In this document: piece after piece, positions 24,762-33,165 of the stretch
How the letters are laid out: the number at the start of each line of letters is the position of its first letter
How positions within the stretch are numbered: position 1 is the first letter of the stretch
Assembly: GCA_947497295.1 (NCBI GenBank)
Contig: CANMFU010000005.1
Location: forward strand, 62,001 to 126,000
Length of the DNA: 64,000 bases
Direction: 5' to 3'
Origin: an uncultured Roseovarius sp.
GTDB taxonomy: Bacteria; Pseudomonadota; Alphaproteobacteria; Rhodobacterales; Rhodobacteraceae
Notes under the pieces: generated by a model
Told to the model about the DNA's origin: nothing
The model's input: the letters and a program-made list of their open reading frames with translations, nothing else
Databases searched by the model: none
Program-made: the position numbers and the translations under genes

Positions 24762-27209
24762 ATGGATCTGCCCACAAAGGCCCGCGTGGTCATCATCGGC
24801 GGCGGCGTCGTCGGCTGTTCGGTCGCCTATCATCTGGCGAAACTCGGCTGGATGGACGTTGTCCTGCTGGAACGCAAGGCGCTGACATCGGGCACCACCT
24901 GGCACGCGGCCGGCCTGATCGGCCAGCTGCGCGCGTCCAGCAACATGACCAAGCTGGCGCGCTATTCGGCTGAACTCTACACCGGGCTGGAGGCCGAAAC
25001 CGGCGTCGCCACCGGGTTCCGGCAGGTCGGATCGGTCTCGGCCGCGCTGACGGGAGAGCGGCTGGAGGAGATGTATCGCTCGGCCGCGATGGCGCGTGCG
25101 TTTGGCGTACCGGTCGAGGAGCTGTCCCCGGCGGAAGTGAAAGAGCGGTATCCGCATCTTAACATGGACAGCGTCACCGGGGGCGTCTGGCTGCCCACCG
25201 ACGGGCAGGCCGATCCCGCCAACATCGCGCTGGCCCTTGCCAAGGGCGCACGCCAGCGCGGCGCAAAGGTGCAGGAGCGGGTGCGCGTGACCGGCATGAC
25301 CCGCAAGGACCGCCGCATCACCGGCGTTGATTGGGCCAGCAACGACGGCAAGGAAAGCGGCCATATCGAGGCCGAGATGATCGTCAACTGTGCCGGCATG
25401 TGGGGCCACGAAGTGGGCCGGATGGCGGGCATCAACGTGCCACTGCATGCCTGCGAACATTTCTACATCGTGACCGAACCGATCGAGGGTCTGAGCCAGA
25501 TGCCGGTGCTGCGCGTGCCGGACGAATGCACCTATTATAAAGAGGATGCAGGCAAGATGCTGGTCGGCGCGTTCGAGCCTGTCTCGAAACCCTGGGGCAT
25601 GAACGGCATCCCCGAGACGTTTGAATTTGACCAGCTGCCCGAGGATTTCGACCATTTCGAGCCAATCCTTGAGGCCGCCTGCAACCGCCTGCCGATGATG
25701 GCGACGGCGGGGATACATACGTTCTTTAACGGACCGGAATCGTTTACGCCCGACGACGCCTATCATCTGGGCCTCGCGCCGCAGATGGATAACGTTTGGG
25801 TCGCGGCAGGTTTCAACTCCATTGGCATCCAGTCGGCGGGCGGTGCGGGCCATGCGCTGAGCCAGTGGATGGACAGCGGCGAGAAACCCTTTGATCTGGG
25901 CGATGTGGATATCGCGCGCATGCAACCCTTTCAGGGCAACAAGACCTATCTGTTCGAGCGCTCCAAAGAGACGCTGGGCCTGCTCTATGCCGACCATTTC
26001 CCCTATCGCCAGAAGGCGACGGCGCGGGGCATCAGGCGCACGCCGTTTCACGCGCAACTGCTGGAACAAGGCGGCGTCATGGGCGAGGCTGCGGGCTGGG
26101 AGCGCGCGAACTGGTTTGCCATGCCGGGACAGGAGCGGGAGTATCGCTATAGCTGGAAGCGGCAGAACTGGTTTGACAATGCCGCTGCAGAACATCGCGC
26201 GATCCGGGGCGGCGTGGGCATGTATGACATGTCCTCCTTCGGTAAGATCCGCGTCGAAGGGCCAGATGCGGAACGTTTTCTGAACTATATCGGTGGCGGC
26301 GATTTTTCGGTTCCCGTGGGGCGCATCGTCTATACGCAATTCCTGAATACGCGCGGCGGAATCGAGGCGGATGTGACCGTCACGCGCCTGTCCGAGACGG
26401 CCTATCTGGTGGTTACCCCCGCCGCCACGCGGCTGGCCGATCAGACACGGATGGAGCGTTTGCGCGGCGATCATCAAGTGGTGATTACCGATGTAACAGC
26501 GGGCGAGGGCGTGCTGGCCGTTATGGGACCAAAGGCGCGGGATGTGATGCAGGCGGTGTCGCCGGGTGATTTCTCGAACGAGGTGAACCCGTTTGGCACG
26601 GCGCAGGAGATCGAGCTGGGCATGGGATTGGCACGCGCACACCGCGTCAGCTATGTGGGCGAGCTGGGCTGGGAGATCTATGTCAGCGCCGACATGGCCG
26701 GGAATGCGTTTGAGGTGCTGCTGGAGGCGGGCCGCGCGTATGGGATGAAGCTGTGCGGGATGCACGCGATGGACAGTTGCCGTATCGAGAAGGGCTTCCG
26801 TCATTTCGGGCATGATATCACCTGCGAGGATCACGTACTGGAAGCGGGGCTGGGCTTTGCCGTCAAGGCGGACAAGCCCGATTTCATCGGGCGCGACGCA
26901 GTGCTGCGCAAGCGCGATGCAGGGCTGGCGGCGCGTATGGTGCAGTTTTGCCTGACCGATCCGGAACCGCTGCTCTATCATAACGAGCCGCTGCTGCGGG
27001 ATGGGCAGATTGTGGGTTATGTCAGTTCGGGCGCGTATGGGCATCATCTGGGCGGTGCGATCGGCATGGGGTATGTGCCGTGCCCCGGTGAAAGCGTGGC
27101 GGAGGTTCTGGCGTCCAGCTATGAGATCGATGTCGCCGGAACACGCGTGCGCGCCGACGCCAGCCTGAAGCCGATGTATGATCCGTCGGGCGCGCGCGCC
27201 AAGGCATAA
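24762..27209 (+). CDS. Dimethylglycine/sarcosine dehydrogenase-like flavoprotein with GcvT tail (copy 2)
   Basis: An 815-residue paralogue of the gene at 21838, with the same two-part build. FAD motif VVIIGGGVVGCSVAYHLA, covalent-FAD His48 in TSGTTWHAAGL, and KMLVGAFEPVSKPWG in the oxidase half. The GcvT half shows GMYDMSSFGKIRVEGPDAE, YTQFLNTRGGIEADVTV and GELGWEIYVSADM. Start is ATG 24762 with TAGGAG eight bases upstream; a GTG nine bases earlier is weaker. In the tail, the one-carbon binding residues look complete, unlike some degenerate members. Copies 1 and 2 differ widely outside the motifs, so distinct substrates (for example dimethylglycine and sarcosine) are likely. It is the last gene of the operon. 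Confidence 0.9.
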   Translation: MDLPTKARVVIIGGGVVGCSVAYHLAKLGWMDVVLLERKALTSGTTWHAAGLIGQLRASSNMTKLARYSAELYTGLEAETGVATGFRQVGSVSAALTGERLEEMYRSAAMARAFGVPVEELSPAEVKERYPHLNMDSVTGGVWLPTDGQADPANIALALAKGARQRGAKVQERVRVTGMTRKDRRITGVDWASNDGKESGHIEAEMIVNCAGMWGHEVGRMAGINVPLHACEHFYIVTEPIEGLSQMPVLRVPDECTYYKEDAGKMLVGAFEPVSKPWGMNGIPETFEFDQLPEDFDHFEPILEAACNRLPMMATAGIHTFFNGPESFTPDDAYHLGLAPQMDNVWVAAGFNSIGIQSAGGAGHALSQWMDSGEKPFDLGDVDIARMQPFQGNKTYLFERSKETLGLLYADHFPYRQKATARGIRRTPFHAQLLEQGGVMGEAAGWERANWFAMPGQEREYRYSWKRQNWFDNAAAEHRAIRGGVGMYDMSSFGKIRVEGPDAERFLNYIGGGDFSVPVGRIVYTQFLNTRGGIEADVTVTRLSETAYLVVTPAATRLADQTRMERLRGDHQVVITDVTAGEGVLAVMGPKARDVMQAVSPGDFSNEVNPFGTAQEIELGMGLARAHRVSYVGELGWEIYVSADMAGNAFEVLLEAGRAYGMKLCGMHAMDSCRIEKGFRHFGHDITCEDHVLEAGLGFAVKADKPDFIGRDAVLRKRDAGLAARMVQFCLTDPEPLLYHNEPLLRDGQIVGYVSSGAYGHHLGGAIGMGYVPCPGESVAEVLASSYEIDVAGTRVRADASLKPMYDPSGARAKA

Positions 27210-27242
27210 GGCGGCTGCTTCGCGTTTGCGGCGCCGACGAAT

Positions 27243-27264
27243 GAGTATTTGGACCAAGATGAAG
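27243..27264 (+). repeat. Dispersed GnGTATTT-n-ACCAAGA motif, copy 2
   Basis: Second copy of the 22-mer described at 13834-13855, 34 bp after a stop codon. It reads GAGTATTT then GG then ACCAAGATGAAG. Function unknown. Confidence 0.4.
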
Positions 27265-27313
27265 GGGCGGGCAGCGTTCTGGACCCTGCCGGGGCGGCGC
27301 TGTATGGCGGGGT

Positions 27314-27955
27314 ATGCAATCTGAATACATGCCCCCCGACACGCCGTTATCTGTGCTTCATGAGGATCACGAACTGTTGGCCGTGGACAAGCCCGATGGG
27401 CTGCTGTCCGTGCCCGGCAAGGGCGCGCATCTGGCCGATTGCCTGCTGGCCCGTGTGCAGGCGGCGTTTCCCACGGCGCTGCTGGTGCATCGGCTGGATC
27501 GGGATACGTCCGGCGTGATGGTGTTTGCGCTGACGCCGCATGCGCAGCGGTTTTTGTCCAAGGAATTCGAGGACCGGCGCGCGCGCAAGACCTATGTGGC
27601 GCGTGTGGCAGGTCGGCTGGAGCCAAAGATCGGGGCGGTCGATCTGCCGTTGATCGTGGATTGGCCGAACCGGCCGCGCCAGATGGTTTGCCATGAGACC
27701 GGCAAGCCGTCGCTGACGGAGTATCGCGTCCTGAAAGCGGCGGAGGATGAAAGCCGCGTCCGGCTGTGGCCGAGGAGCGGGCGCACGCATCAGCTGCGCG
27801 TGCATATGCTGGCGCTGGGGAATCCCATTCTGGGCGATCCGCTTTATGCGCCTGAACCGGCATATGAGCGGATGATGCTGCATGCCGAGGAACTGCGCAT
27901 AAACCATCCCGAAAGCGGGCGGGGCATGGCATTTCGCGCCAAGGCACCGTTCTAG
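27314..27955 (+). CDS. RluA-family pseudouridine synthase
   Basis: A 213-residue pseudouridine synthase without an S4 domain. The catalytic Asp is in the signature LVHRLDRDTSGVMVFALT (second Asp). Other family blocks: VVDKP-like LLAVDKPDGLLSVPGKG, KTYVARVAGRLE, and RTHQLRVHMLALGNPILGDPLY. The small size and the sequence resemble RluA-type enzymes that modify U746 of 23S rRNA and tRNA position 32, but the target cannot be fixed from sequence. Start ATG 27314 is uncertain; ATG 27329 is equally plausible. The gene converges with the kinase-like gene, the two stops overlapping by 4 bp. Confidence 0.93.
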   Translation: MQSEYMPPDTPLSVLHEDHELLAVDKPDGLLSVPGKGAHLADCLLARVQAAFPTALLVHRLDRDTSGVMVFALTPHAQRFLSKEFEDRRARKTYVARVAGRLEPKIGAVDLPLIVDWPNRPRQMVCHETGKPSLTEYRVLKAAEDESRVRLWPRSGRTHQLRVHMLALGNPILGDPLYAPEPAYERMMLHAEELRINHPESGRGMAFRAKAPF

Positions 27956-28998
27956 GGCTTCAGCACGCGGTCGGTCAGGTTCAGGCGGCCCGCGATAATG
28001 GGTTTCAGCGCCTCGGCCAGTTGCGGATCACCCTGTTGCAACAGAGCCAGCTCGTCCAGCCGGTTGGCCGCGATGAGGTGCAGCGCGTCCATGCGGGGCG
28101 TGCCGTCCGGGTGGCGCGGCAGGCGCAGGGCAGGCTGGATGATTTCGGGGCGCGGCGCCGGGGCGAGCCTGGCGAGGGTTTCCGCGTCCAGCGTCGTTTC
28201 GACGAAGGCGTAAAGGCCGACGCCCTTGGCCGGCAGCGCGTAGGTGCTGAGCGCGACGCCTGTCACGTCGGGATGGGCCAGCAAAGCCGCGGTCAGGGCG
28301 GGGCCGTCGCGTTCGATGCGGTCCTCGGTGCCTTCGCCGTCGGACCAGTTCATCAGACGGCGGGTGATGAAATTATACGCGCGCTTGCCGGTGGCCATCC
28401 AGATGCGCGAGGGCAGCGCCTTTTGCGCCAGCATCGCGTGCTCGGACCGGGTCAGCAGATCGGGCGCATAGGCGCGTTTCTGTTTCAACAGGTGGCGCAG
28501 ATCCTCGCGAGCCATGACGCGGTAGAGGCGCCCGCGCCGCCGGTGAACCGATGCCAGCTGAAAGTCGATCACGGCGGCGCGGCCATCCGGGGTCATCAGC
28601 CAGTTCTGCGGTTTGGCGATGTCGTTATGCGTGACGCCGGCACGGCGCATCTCGCGCAAGAGGCGCTTGGCGTCGCGATACCATTCGGGATCGGCGGGCC
28701 TGGCCAGTTGCAGCGGTGTGCCTTGCGTCCAGCTGCGCAGCAGGCCGGTGCGGTCGACGCGGATCAGCGCCGGGCAGCCCTCGATTCCCTGAACCGCTTG
28801 CAGGCCGCGGATTTCCTTGCGCGCCAGCGCCCAGGCGAGGGGGCGGGCGTAGACGGGAACCGTGTCAAGCTTGCGAAGCACGACGGGGCAATCCGGCACG
28901 CCGTCCAGATGGCCGGAAATCGTCTCGGAGAAGATGTCGCGCTTGTGGACCGTCTCCGGCACAAAGCGGGCTTGGGTGATGGTGTCAGGCAGGTTCAT
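27952..28998 (-). CDS. Protein-kinase-fold protein with AMP-binding-enzyme-like C-terminal segment
   Basis: A 348-residue protein. The first two thirds resemble small Ser/Thr or lipid-A-type kinases: a lysine region VVLRKLDTVPVY, the catalytic loop AGVTHNDIAKPQNWLM (HxDxxxxN-like) and AVIDFQLASVHRRRG as the DFG-like metal site. The last third (about 255-330) reads ALLAHPDVTGVALSTYALP, YAFVETTLDAETLARLAP and LPRHPDGTPRMDALHLIA. That segment resembles the C-terminal subdomain of acyl-CoA synthetases (LLAHPxVxxAAV ... LPRTPxGKxxR), but the catalytic Lys position is Arg. A kinase with such a tail is unusual. Substrate unknown. Gene ends overlap the pseudouridine synthase. Confidence 0.75.
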   Translation of the reverse strand: MNLPDTITQARFVPETVHKRDIFSETISGHLDGVPDCPVVLRKLDTVPVYARPLAWALARKEIRGLQAVQGIEGCPALIRVDRTGLLRSWTQGTPLQLARPADPEWYRDAKRLLREMRRAGVTHNDIAKPQNWLMTPDGRAAVIDFQLASVHRRRGRLYRVMAREDLRHLLKQKRAYAPDLLTRSEHAMLAQKALPSRIWMATGKRAYNFITRRLMNWSDGEGTEDRIERDGPALTAALLAHPDVTGVALSTYALPAKGVGLYAFVETTLDAETLARLAPAPRPEIIQPALRLPRHPDGTPRMDALHLIAANRLDELALLQQGDPQLAEALKPIIAGRLNLTDRVLKP

Positions 28999-29054
28999 GC
29001 AGGCTGTCCTACTGCGTTTCTCGGCGCTGGGCCAGAGCCGCCGCCCGGAACGCG

Positions 29055-29080
29055 AGCGGGCCGGATCGCTCCGGCCCGCT
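29055..29080. terminator. Stem-loop after the aldehyde dehydrogenase gene
   Basis: AGCGGGCCGGA (29055-29065) and TCCGGCCCGCT (29070-29080) form a perfect 11-bp stem around loop TCGC, 24 bp past the minus-strand stop. No T-run follows on the minus strand, so termination efficiency is uncertain. Confidence 0.65.
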
Positions 29081-29103
29081 GAAAGCTTCGTCAGAGCGAT
29101 GGC

Positions 29104-30546
29104 TCAGGCGGCAGGATCGTAGCCCGAGATCGACTTGACCTCGATGAAATCCTCGATGCCCCAGGGGCCACCCTCGCGGCCGTTGCCGGACTGCTTCATG
29201 CCGCCAAAAGGCGCACCCATGCCGCGGCTCTGGCCGTTGACCTCGACCATGCCGGCGCGCAGGGCGCGGGCGACGCGGGCGGCGCGGGCCGGGTCTTGGG
29301 TCTGGACGTAATCGGTCAGGCCGTAGGGCGTGTTGTTGGCGATGTAGATGCCCTCCTCTTCGTCGTCGAAGGGGATGATCGACAGGACCGGGCCAAAGAT
29401 TTCCTCGCGCGCGACGATCATGGCATTGTTGACGTCGGCAAACACCGTCGGCTTGACGTAAAAGCCGCGGTTCAGGCCGTCGGGGCGTCCAACGCCACCG
29501 GCGACAAGGCGCGCGCCTTCGTCGATGCCTTTCTGGATCAGGTCCTGGATCTTGTTGAACTGCGCCTCATTCACGACGGGGCCGATGTGATTGCCGTCCT
29601 CACTGGCCGGGCCGACCCTGATTGAATTGGCGACCTTGGTGGCCGTCTCGACCGCCTGATCATAGATTTCGCGCTGCACGATCATGCGGGTCGGCGCGTT
29701 GCACGACTGGCCCGAGTTGTTCATGCAGTGCCGCACGCCGCGCTCGACCGCATCCGCATCGGCATCGTCGAACACCAGATTGGCGCCCTTGCCGCCCAGT
29801 TCCAGACTGACGCGTTTCAGCGTATCGGCGGCGGCCTTGGAAATCAGGATGCCCGCGCGAGACGATCCGGTAAAGCTGATCATGTCGACATCGGGATGCT
29901 CGGTCAGGAGGGTGCCGACGCCGGTGCCATCGCCGTTAATCAGGTTGAAAACGCCGGGGGGAAATCCAGCCTCGTCCATCATTTCGGCAAAGACCATTGC
30001 GGACAGGGGCGATTCCTCAGACGGTTTCAGCACCATGGTGCAGCCTGCCACCGCAGCTGCCACGACCTTGAGCGTGACCTGATTCATCGGCCAGTTCCAC
30101 GGCGTGATCAGTGCGGCAACGCCGATCGGCTCGTTGCGGATATAGCTGCCTGGGGTGTCGGGATCGTGCGGATGCTCGAACTCAAACTCCTTGGCTGCGG
30201 CGAGAAAGGCGGCGATGTGGCCTGCGCCAGCAGCGGTTTGCTGCTCGCGTGCGAGTTCAATCGGCGCGCCCATCTCAAGGCTGATGGCCTGCGCCATATC
30301 CTCGGCGCGGGACTCGTAAACCTCGGCCAGCTTTTCGACCAGCGCGATACGCTCGGCGGGGGGGGTGTTCATCCAGTCCGGAAACGCGGATTTGGCGGCG
30401 GCAACGGCGGCGTCAACATCGCCGTCACAGCCCAGCGTGATGATCGCGCACGGCTCTTCGGTTGAGGGGTTGATAACTTGGTGATCGCGCTCCTGCGCCG
30501 GGTCAGACCAGTTGCCATTGATATAGAACTGACGTTTTTCGATCAT
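29104..30546 (-). CDS. NAD(P)-dependent aldehyde dehydrogenase
   Basis: A 480-residue ALDH superfamily enzyme oxidising an aldehyde to its acid. Catalytic residues are visible: Asn151 in ALITPWNWPMNQ, Glu249 in VSLELGGKGANL and the nucleophile Cys282 in NNSGQSCNAPTR. Cofactor contacts include LKPSEESPLSA and SFTGSSRAG; NREEIFGPVL-like AREEIFGPVLSIIPF is present. It resembles betaine-aldehyde/aminoaldehyde type ALDHs but the exact substrate is open. It is divergent from the peroxiredoxin gene and unrelated to the acylating ALDH of the BMC locus: this one has the hydrolytic-type Cys neighbourhood and no CoA-type tail. Confidence 0.94.
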   Translation of the reverse strand: MIEKRQFYINGNWSDPAQERDHQVINPSTEEPCAIITLGCDGDVDAAVAAAKSAFPDWMNTPPAERIALVEKLAEVYESRAEDMAQAISLEMGAPIELAREQQTAAGAGHIAAFLAAAKEFEFEHPHDPDTPGSYIRNEPIGVAALITPWNWPMNQVTLKVVAAAVAGCTMVLKPSEESPLSAMVFAEMMDEAGFPPGVFNLINGDGTGVGTLLTEHPDVDMISFTGSSRAGILISKAAADTLKRVSLELGGKGANLVFDDADADAVERGVRHCMNNSGQSCNAPTRMIVQREIYDQAVETATKVANSIRVGPASEDGNHIGPVVNEAQFNKIQDLIQKGIDEGARLVAGGVGRPDGLNRGFYVKPTVFADVNNAMIVAREEIFGPVLSIIPFDDEEEGIYIANNTPYGLTDYVQTQDPARAARVARALRAGMVEVNGQSRGMGAPFGGMKQSGNGREGGPWGIEDFIEVKSISGYDPAA

Positions 30547-30741
30547 GTTGTATCTCCCTTTCTAAATTGTATTCGCCGGGCCCAAGGTCGTTCGATGTCC
30601 TGTCCACAGCTATGGCGTAGACATAGACCCCGCGCTGGCGGGCTGCAAGGCGGGCACGCACCACGCTTGGGGGGTGCAAATCCCGGCGCGGATGCCTATC
30701 TTGCGGCCAAAGACACATCACAACCTGAAAGGACTGCTCAA

Positions 30742-31389
30742 ATGTCATTGCGCATCAACGATACTGTTCCCAATTTCACCGCCGACACCGATCACGGCGA
30801 AATCAAGTTTCACGATTTTATCGGGGACAGTTGGGCAATCCTGTTCTCGCATCCCAAGGATTTCACGCCGGTCTGCACCACTGAATTCGGTGCTGTCGCC
30901 CGCTTGGCGGATGAATGGGAAAAGCGCGGCACCAAGGTGATCGGCATTTCCGTCGACGGCGTCGAGGAGCACAAAGAGTGGAAGGGCGACATCGAAAAGG
31001 TCGCAGGCACCAAGGCCGGTTTCCCGATTATCGCGGACGAGGATCTGGAAGTGTCCAAGGCGTTCGACATGCTGCCCGCCGAAGCTTATATGCCCGATGG
31101 ACGCACCCCAAATGACAGCGCCACAGTGCGCGCCGTTTTCATTATCGGCCCGGACAAGAAGCTGAAGCTGTCGATGACGTACCCGATGAACGTCGGGCGC
31201 AACTTTGCCGAGGTGCTGCGCGCGCTGGACGCCTTGCAGACGGCGGCGAAAAATACCGTCGCAACACCGGCCGATTGGCAGGTGGGCCAGGACGTGGTGA
31301 TCCCGACGTCGGTCAGTGATGAAGATGCCAAGTCAAAATACGGCGACTTCGAAACCGTGCTGCCCTATCTGCGGATGACCAAGCTGTAA
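30742..31389 (+). CDS. 1-Cys peroxiredoxin (Prx6 type)
   Basis: A 215-residue thiol peroxidase of the AhpC/TSA superfamily, Prx6 subgroup. The peroxidatic Cys45 is in HPKDFTPVCTTEFG. A resolving Cys in the usual C-terminal place is absent, which makes it 1-Cys. The C-terminal half (LSMTYPMNVGRNFAEVLRAL, TPADWQVGQDVVIPTSVSDE) is the Prx6 dimerisation extension. ATG 30742 is preceded by GAAAGGAC. An upstream open frame reaches into the ALDH gene and is not used. It reduces hydrogen peroxide and alkyl hydroperoxides in the cytoplasm. A strong intrinsic terminator follows, so the gene is probably monocistronic. Confidence 0.95.
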   Translation: MSLRINDTVPNFTADTDHGEIKFHDFIGDSWAILFSHPKDFTPVCTTEFGAVARLADEWEKRGTKVIGISVDGVEEHKEWKGDIEKVAGTKAGFPIIADEDLEVSKAFDMLPAEAYMPDGRTPNDSATVRAVFIIGPDKKLKLSMTYPMNVGRNFAEVLRALDALQTAAKNTVATPADWQVGQDVVIPTSVSDEDAKSKYGDFETVLPYLRMTKL

Positions 31390-31417
31390 GGCTGGACTTC
31401 TCTGCAATTTGTATTGC

Positions 31418-31446
31418 AAAGGCCCCGGCGGAATGCCGGGGCCTTT
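31418..31446 (+). terminator. Rho-independent terminator of the peroxiredoxin gene
   Basis: AAAGGCCCCGGC (31418-31429) pairs perfectly over 12 bp with GCCGGGGCCTTT (31435-31446), loop GGAAT, followed by a run of T. It lies 29 bp past the stop. This is a textbook intrinsic terminator. Confidence 0.92.
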
Positions 31447-31502
31447 TTCGCAAGTATCTACTCTGTAGAGATTTTTGGCAGGTTGTGTTCGGCTGAGCGG
31501 CG

Positions 31503-31519
31503 TTTGCAAAGCTTGCAAA
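31503..31519. repeat. 7-bp inverted repeat upstream of transglycosylase gene
   Basis: TTTGCAA-AGC-TTGCAAA is a 17-bp interrupted palindrome, 155 bp before the next ATG. It could be an operator; no regulator is known. Confidence 0.3.
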
Positions 31520-31674
31520 TTCACCCCCGCACGCCGTGTATCGCCTGCGCGGGCGATTGCCCCAAAGCAGTGGCGAGTGGCGAAATCTCGCCAAGGGCGA
31601 ATGCAAGAACCTTGCCAATCCACGCTTGAGTCTGGCTTTAAGGCGCAACAGATTCCCTAAGAGAGCCTCGGACC

Positions 31675-32172
31675 ATGATCTTGCGCGCCCTAATCGCCGC
31701 CTCGCTACTGTTCACGGCCGCCTGCGCCGACACGATGCCAAAGACATCCCCGACCGTTTCGACCAGCTCGGTGATGCAGCTGCATCCCGGCGAAACACCG
31801 CAGATCCGCGCGCTGGTCAACAAATACGCCGACCATTACCAGGTGCCCCGCCCGCTGGTGCACAAGGTCATTCAGCGCGAAAGTGATTATCGCCCCGCCG
31901 CCCGCAATGGCCCCTATATGGGCATGATGCAGATCCTGCCTGCCACCGCACGGGGCATGGGCTTTGCCGGGCACGACAGCGATCTGCTGGACGCCGAGAC
32001 GAACCTGCACTTTGCCGTCAAATATCTGCGTGGCGCGTGGCTGGTGTCGGATGGCGATCAGGACAAGGCCGTGATGTGGTATGCGCGCGGATATTACTAC
32101 GAGGCCAAGAACCGCTGCCTTCTGGTCGAGACCGAGCTGAAACAGCGCGAACTGGCCAAGCATTGCCGATGA
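31675..32172 (+). CDS. Lytic transglycosylase SLT-domain lipoprotein
   Basis: A 165-residue murein-cleaving protein. Signal: LIAASLLFTAACA with lipobox TAAC. The SLT fold is complete: catalytic Glu in VHKVIQRESDYRPAARNG, then GPYMGMMQILPATARGMGF (the GLMQ-type motif), LDAETNLHFAVKYLRGA and AVMWYARGYYYEAK. It is anchored to a membrane and acts on peptidoglycan glycan strands in the periplasm. It is distinct from the one at 17981: the glycine/GLMQ motif and spacing differ. ATG 31675 follows AGAGAGCC. No partner gene is adjacent; the transcript probably ends at the hairpin 32455-32478. Confidence 0.92.
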   Translation: MILRALIAASLLFTAACADTMPKTSPTVSTSSVMQLHPGETPQIRALVNKYADHYQVPRPLVHKVIQRESDYRPAARNGPYMGMMQILPATARGMGFAGHDSDLLDAETNLHFAVKYLRGAWLVSDGDQDKAVMWYARGYYYEAKNRCLLVETELKQRELAKHCR

Positions 32173-32511
32173 AAGGCCGCGCCGCGCCGCCTGACGGCGG
32201 CGTATCGCTTGCAGCAGGTGATAGCGTGGGGTTTGAGATAAATCTGAAATACTTGATGTTTGATCGCGGCGCCAATTTGCGATAGCTTCAATGTATCGGG
32301 CCAGGAAGGCCGGAACTTTATCCAGAGACACGTGTGGTGCAATGGGAGCACGTGGGGTGGCGGAGGGTTTCGGTTATTTGAATCGGGACCCTCCGTTTGA
32401 TTTTCCGCCCGACATAGTCCGAAATTCATGCAGTCATTCATGGCCAGATGCGCCAAAGGCCCCGCGAACGGGGCCTTTTCAGTGTTTGCGCGAGCAATGC
32501 GGCAAATGCGT
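32173..32511. other. 339-bp intergenic region with bidirectional terminator
   Basis: No coding sequence is credible here. The left 280 bp hold no strong motif that I can name. The right end has the terminator hairpin at 32455-32478, serving the plus-strand transglycosylase and the minus-strand periplasmic protein. Confidence 0.5.
32455..32478. terminator. Bidirectional intrinsic terminator
   Basis: AAAGGCCCCG (32455-32464) and CGGGGCCTTT (32469-32478) form a 10-bp stem with tetraloop CGAA. T-runs exist on both strands. It lies 34 bp after the minus-strand stop at 32512 and downstream of the plus-strand gene. Confidence 0.9.
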
Positions 32512-33039
32512 TTACTGGGCTTTCAGCTCGGTTGTGCATTTACGCACTTCGTACAGCGCGTTCTTTGCGCCGCGCATGTCCACAACGTAGGAATTGGGCA
32601 TGTCCGGGAAGGCAACCAGTTCCTTTCCGACTTCGATATCCTTCACAAATTCTGGATTGTTCACAATGATGTAGCCACCCTGGTACCCATCCTCGATGCT
32701 GGGGCCCATGCCGGTCGCTTCGCCAACGTAGAGATTGCCATTGGCCAGAACGGCGATTTCCTGAGAGGCCGGGACATTGGCAACGGCTTGCGAAAACAGC
32801 CCCAGATATCCGGCTTCCTCACCTTCGGCAAAGCCGAACTGGACGATTGCCCCAGAGTCGCTCTTGTAGGATGCAAAGCACAGATCGCGCGTTTCGTTCT
32901 TGCGGATTTCCCATGCGCCGGCGCTGCGGAAGTTGGAGATGGTGTCGCCGCGCGTTGGCAGAATTTCCTGAGCGGCAGCCGCGAAAGGCGCTGCACAGAC
33001 AAGGGCGATAGCGGTCAGTGTGGGGGTTAACTTGATCAT
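32512..33039 (-). CDS. Periplasmic protein of unknown function
   Basis: A 175-residue exported protein. The first 22 residues are a clean signal peptide (PTLTAIALVCAAPFAAAAQE, cleavage after AAAA). The mature protein has two cysteines, one in RDLCFASYKSD and one in VRKCTTELK, that could form a disulfide. It is rich in beta-prone stretches such as AIVQFGFAEGEEAGYL and LYVGEATGMGPS. Similar small secreted proteins are common in Rhodobacterales, but I do not recognise a named family. Monocistronic, with a terminator downstream. No function is assigned. Confidence 0.75.
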   Translation of the reverse strand: MIKLTPTLTAIALVCAAPFAAAAQEILPTRGDTISNFRSAGAWEIRKNETRDLCFASYKSDSGAIVQFGFAEGEEAGYLGLFSQAVANVPASQEIAVLANGNLYVGEATGMGPSIEDGYQGGYIIVNNPEFVKDIEVGKELVAFPDMPNSYVVDMRGAKNALYEVRKCTTELKAQ

Positions 33040-33165
33040 GTTAGGTACTCCGTTTCACATTAAAACGCACGCGCTGCAAACGCGTGCTGGGCCTGCGCAG
33101 GTAGCGACTTGCACAGGCGTCAGCAACTCAACGCAGCCACCGCGCCAAAGGTTCCCCAACGGCAT

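Noticed and set aside
24747..27947. A 1,066-codon open frame on the minus strand opposite the second demethylase-like gene
   Set aside because: It is antisense to a gene with clear motifs, is rich in Arg, His, Pro and Ala as expected of a GC-rich shadow frame, and shows no domain.
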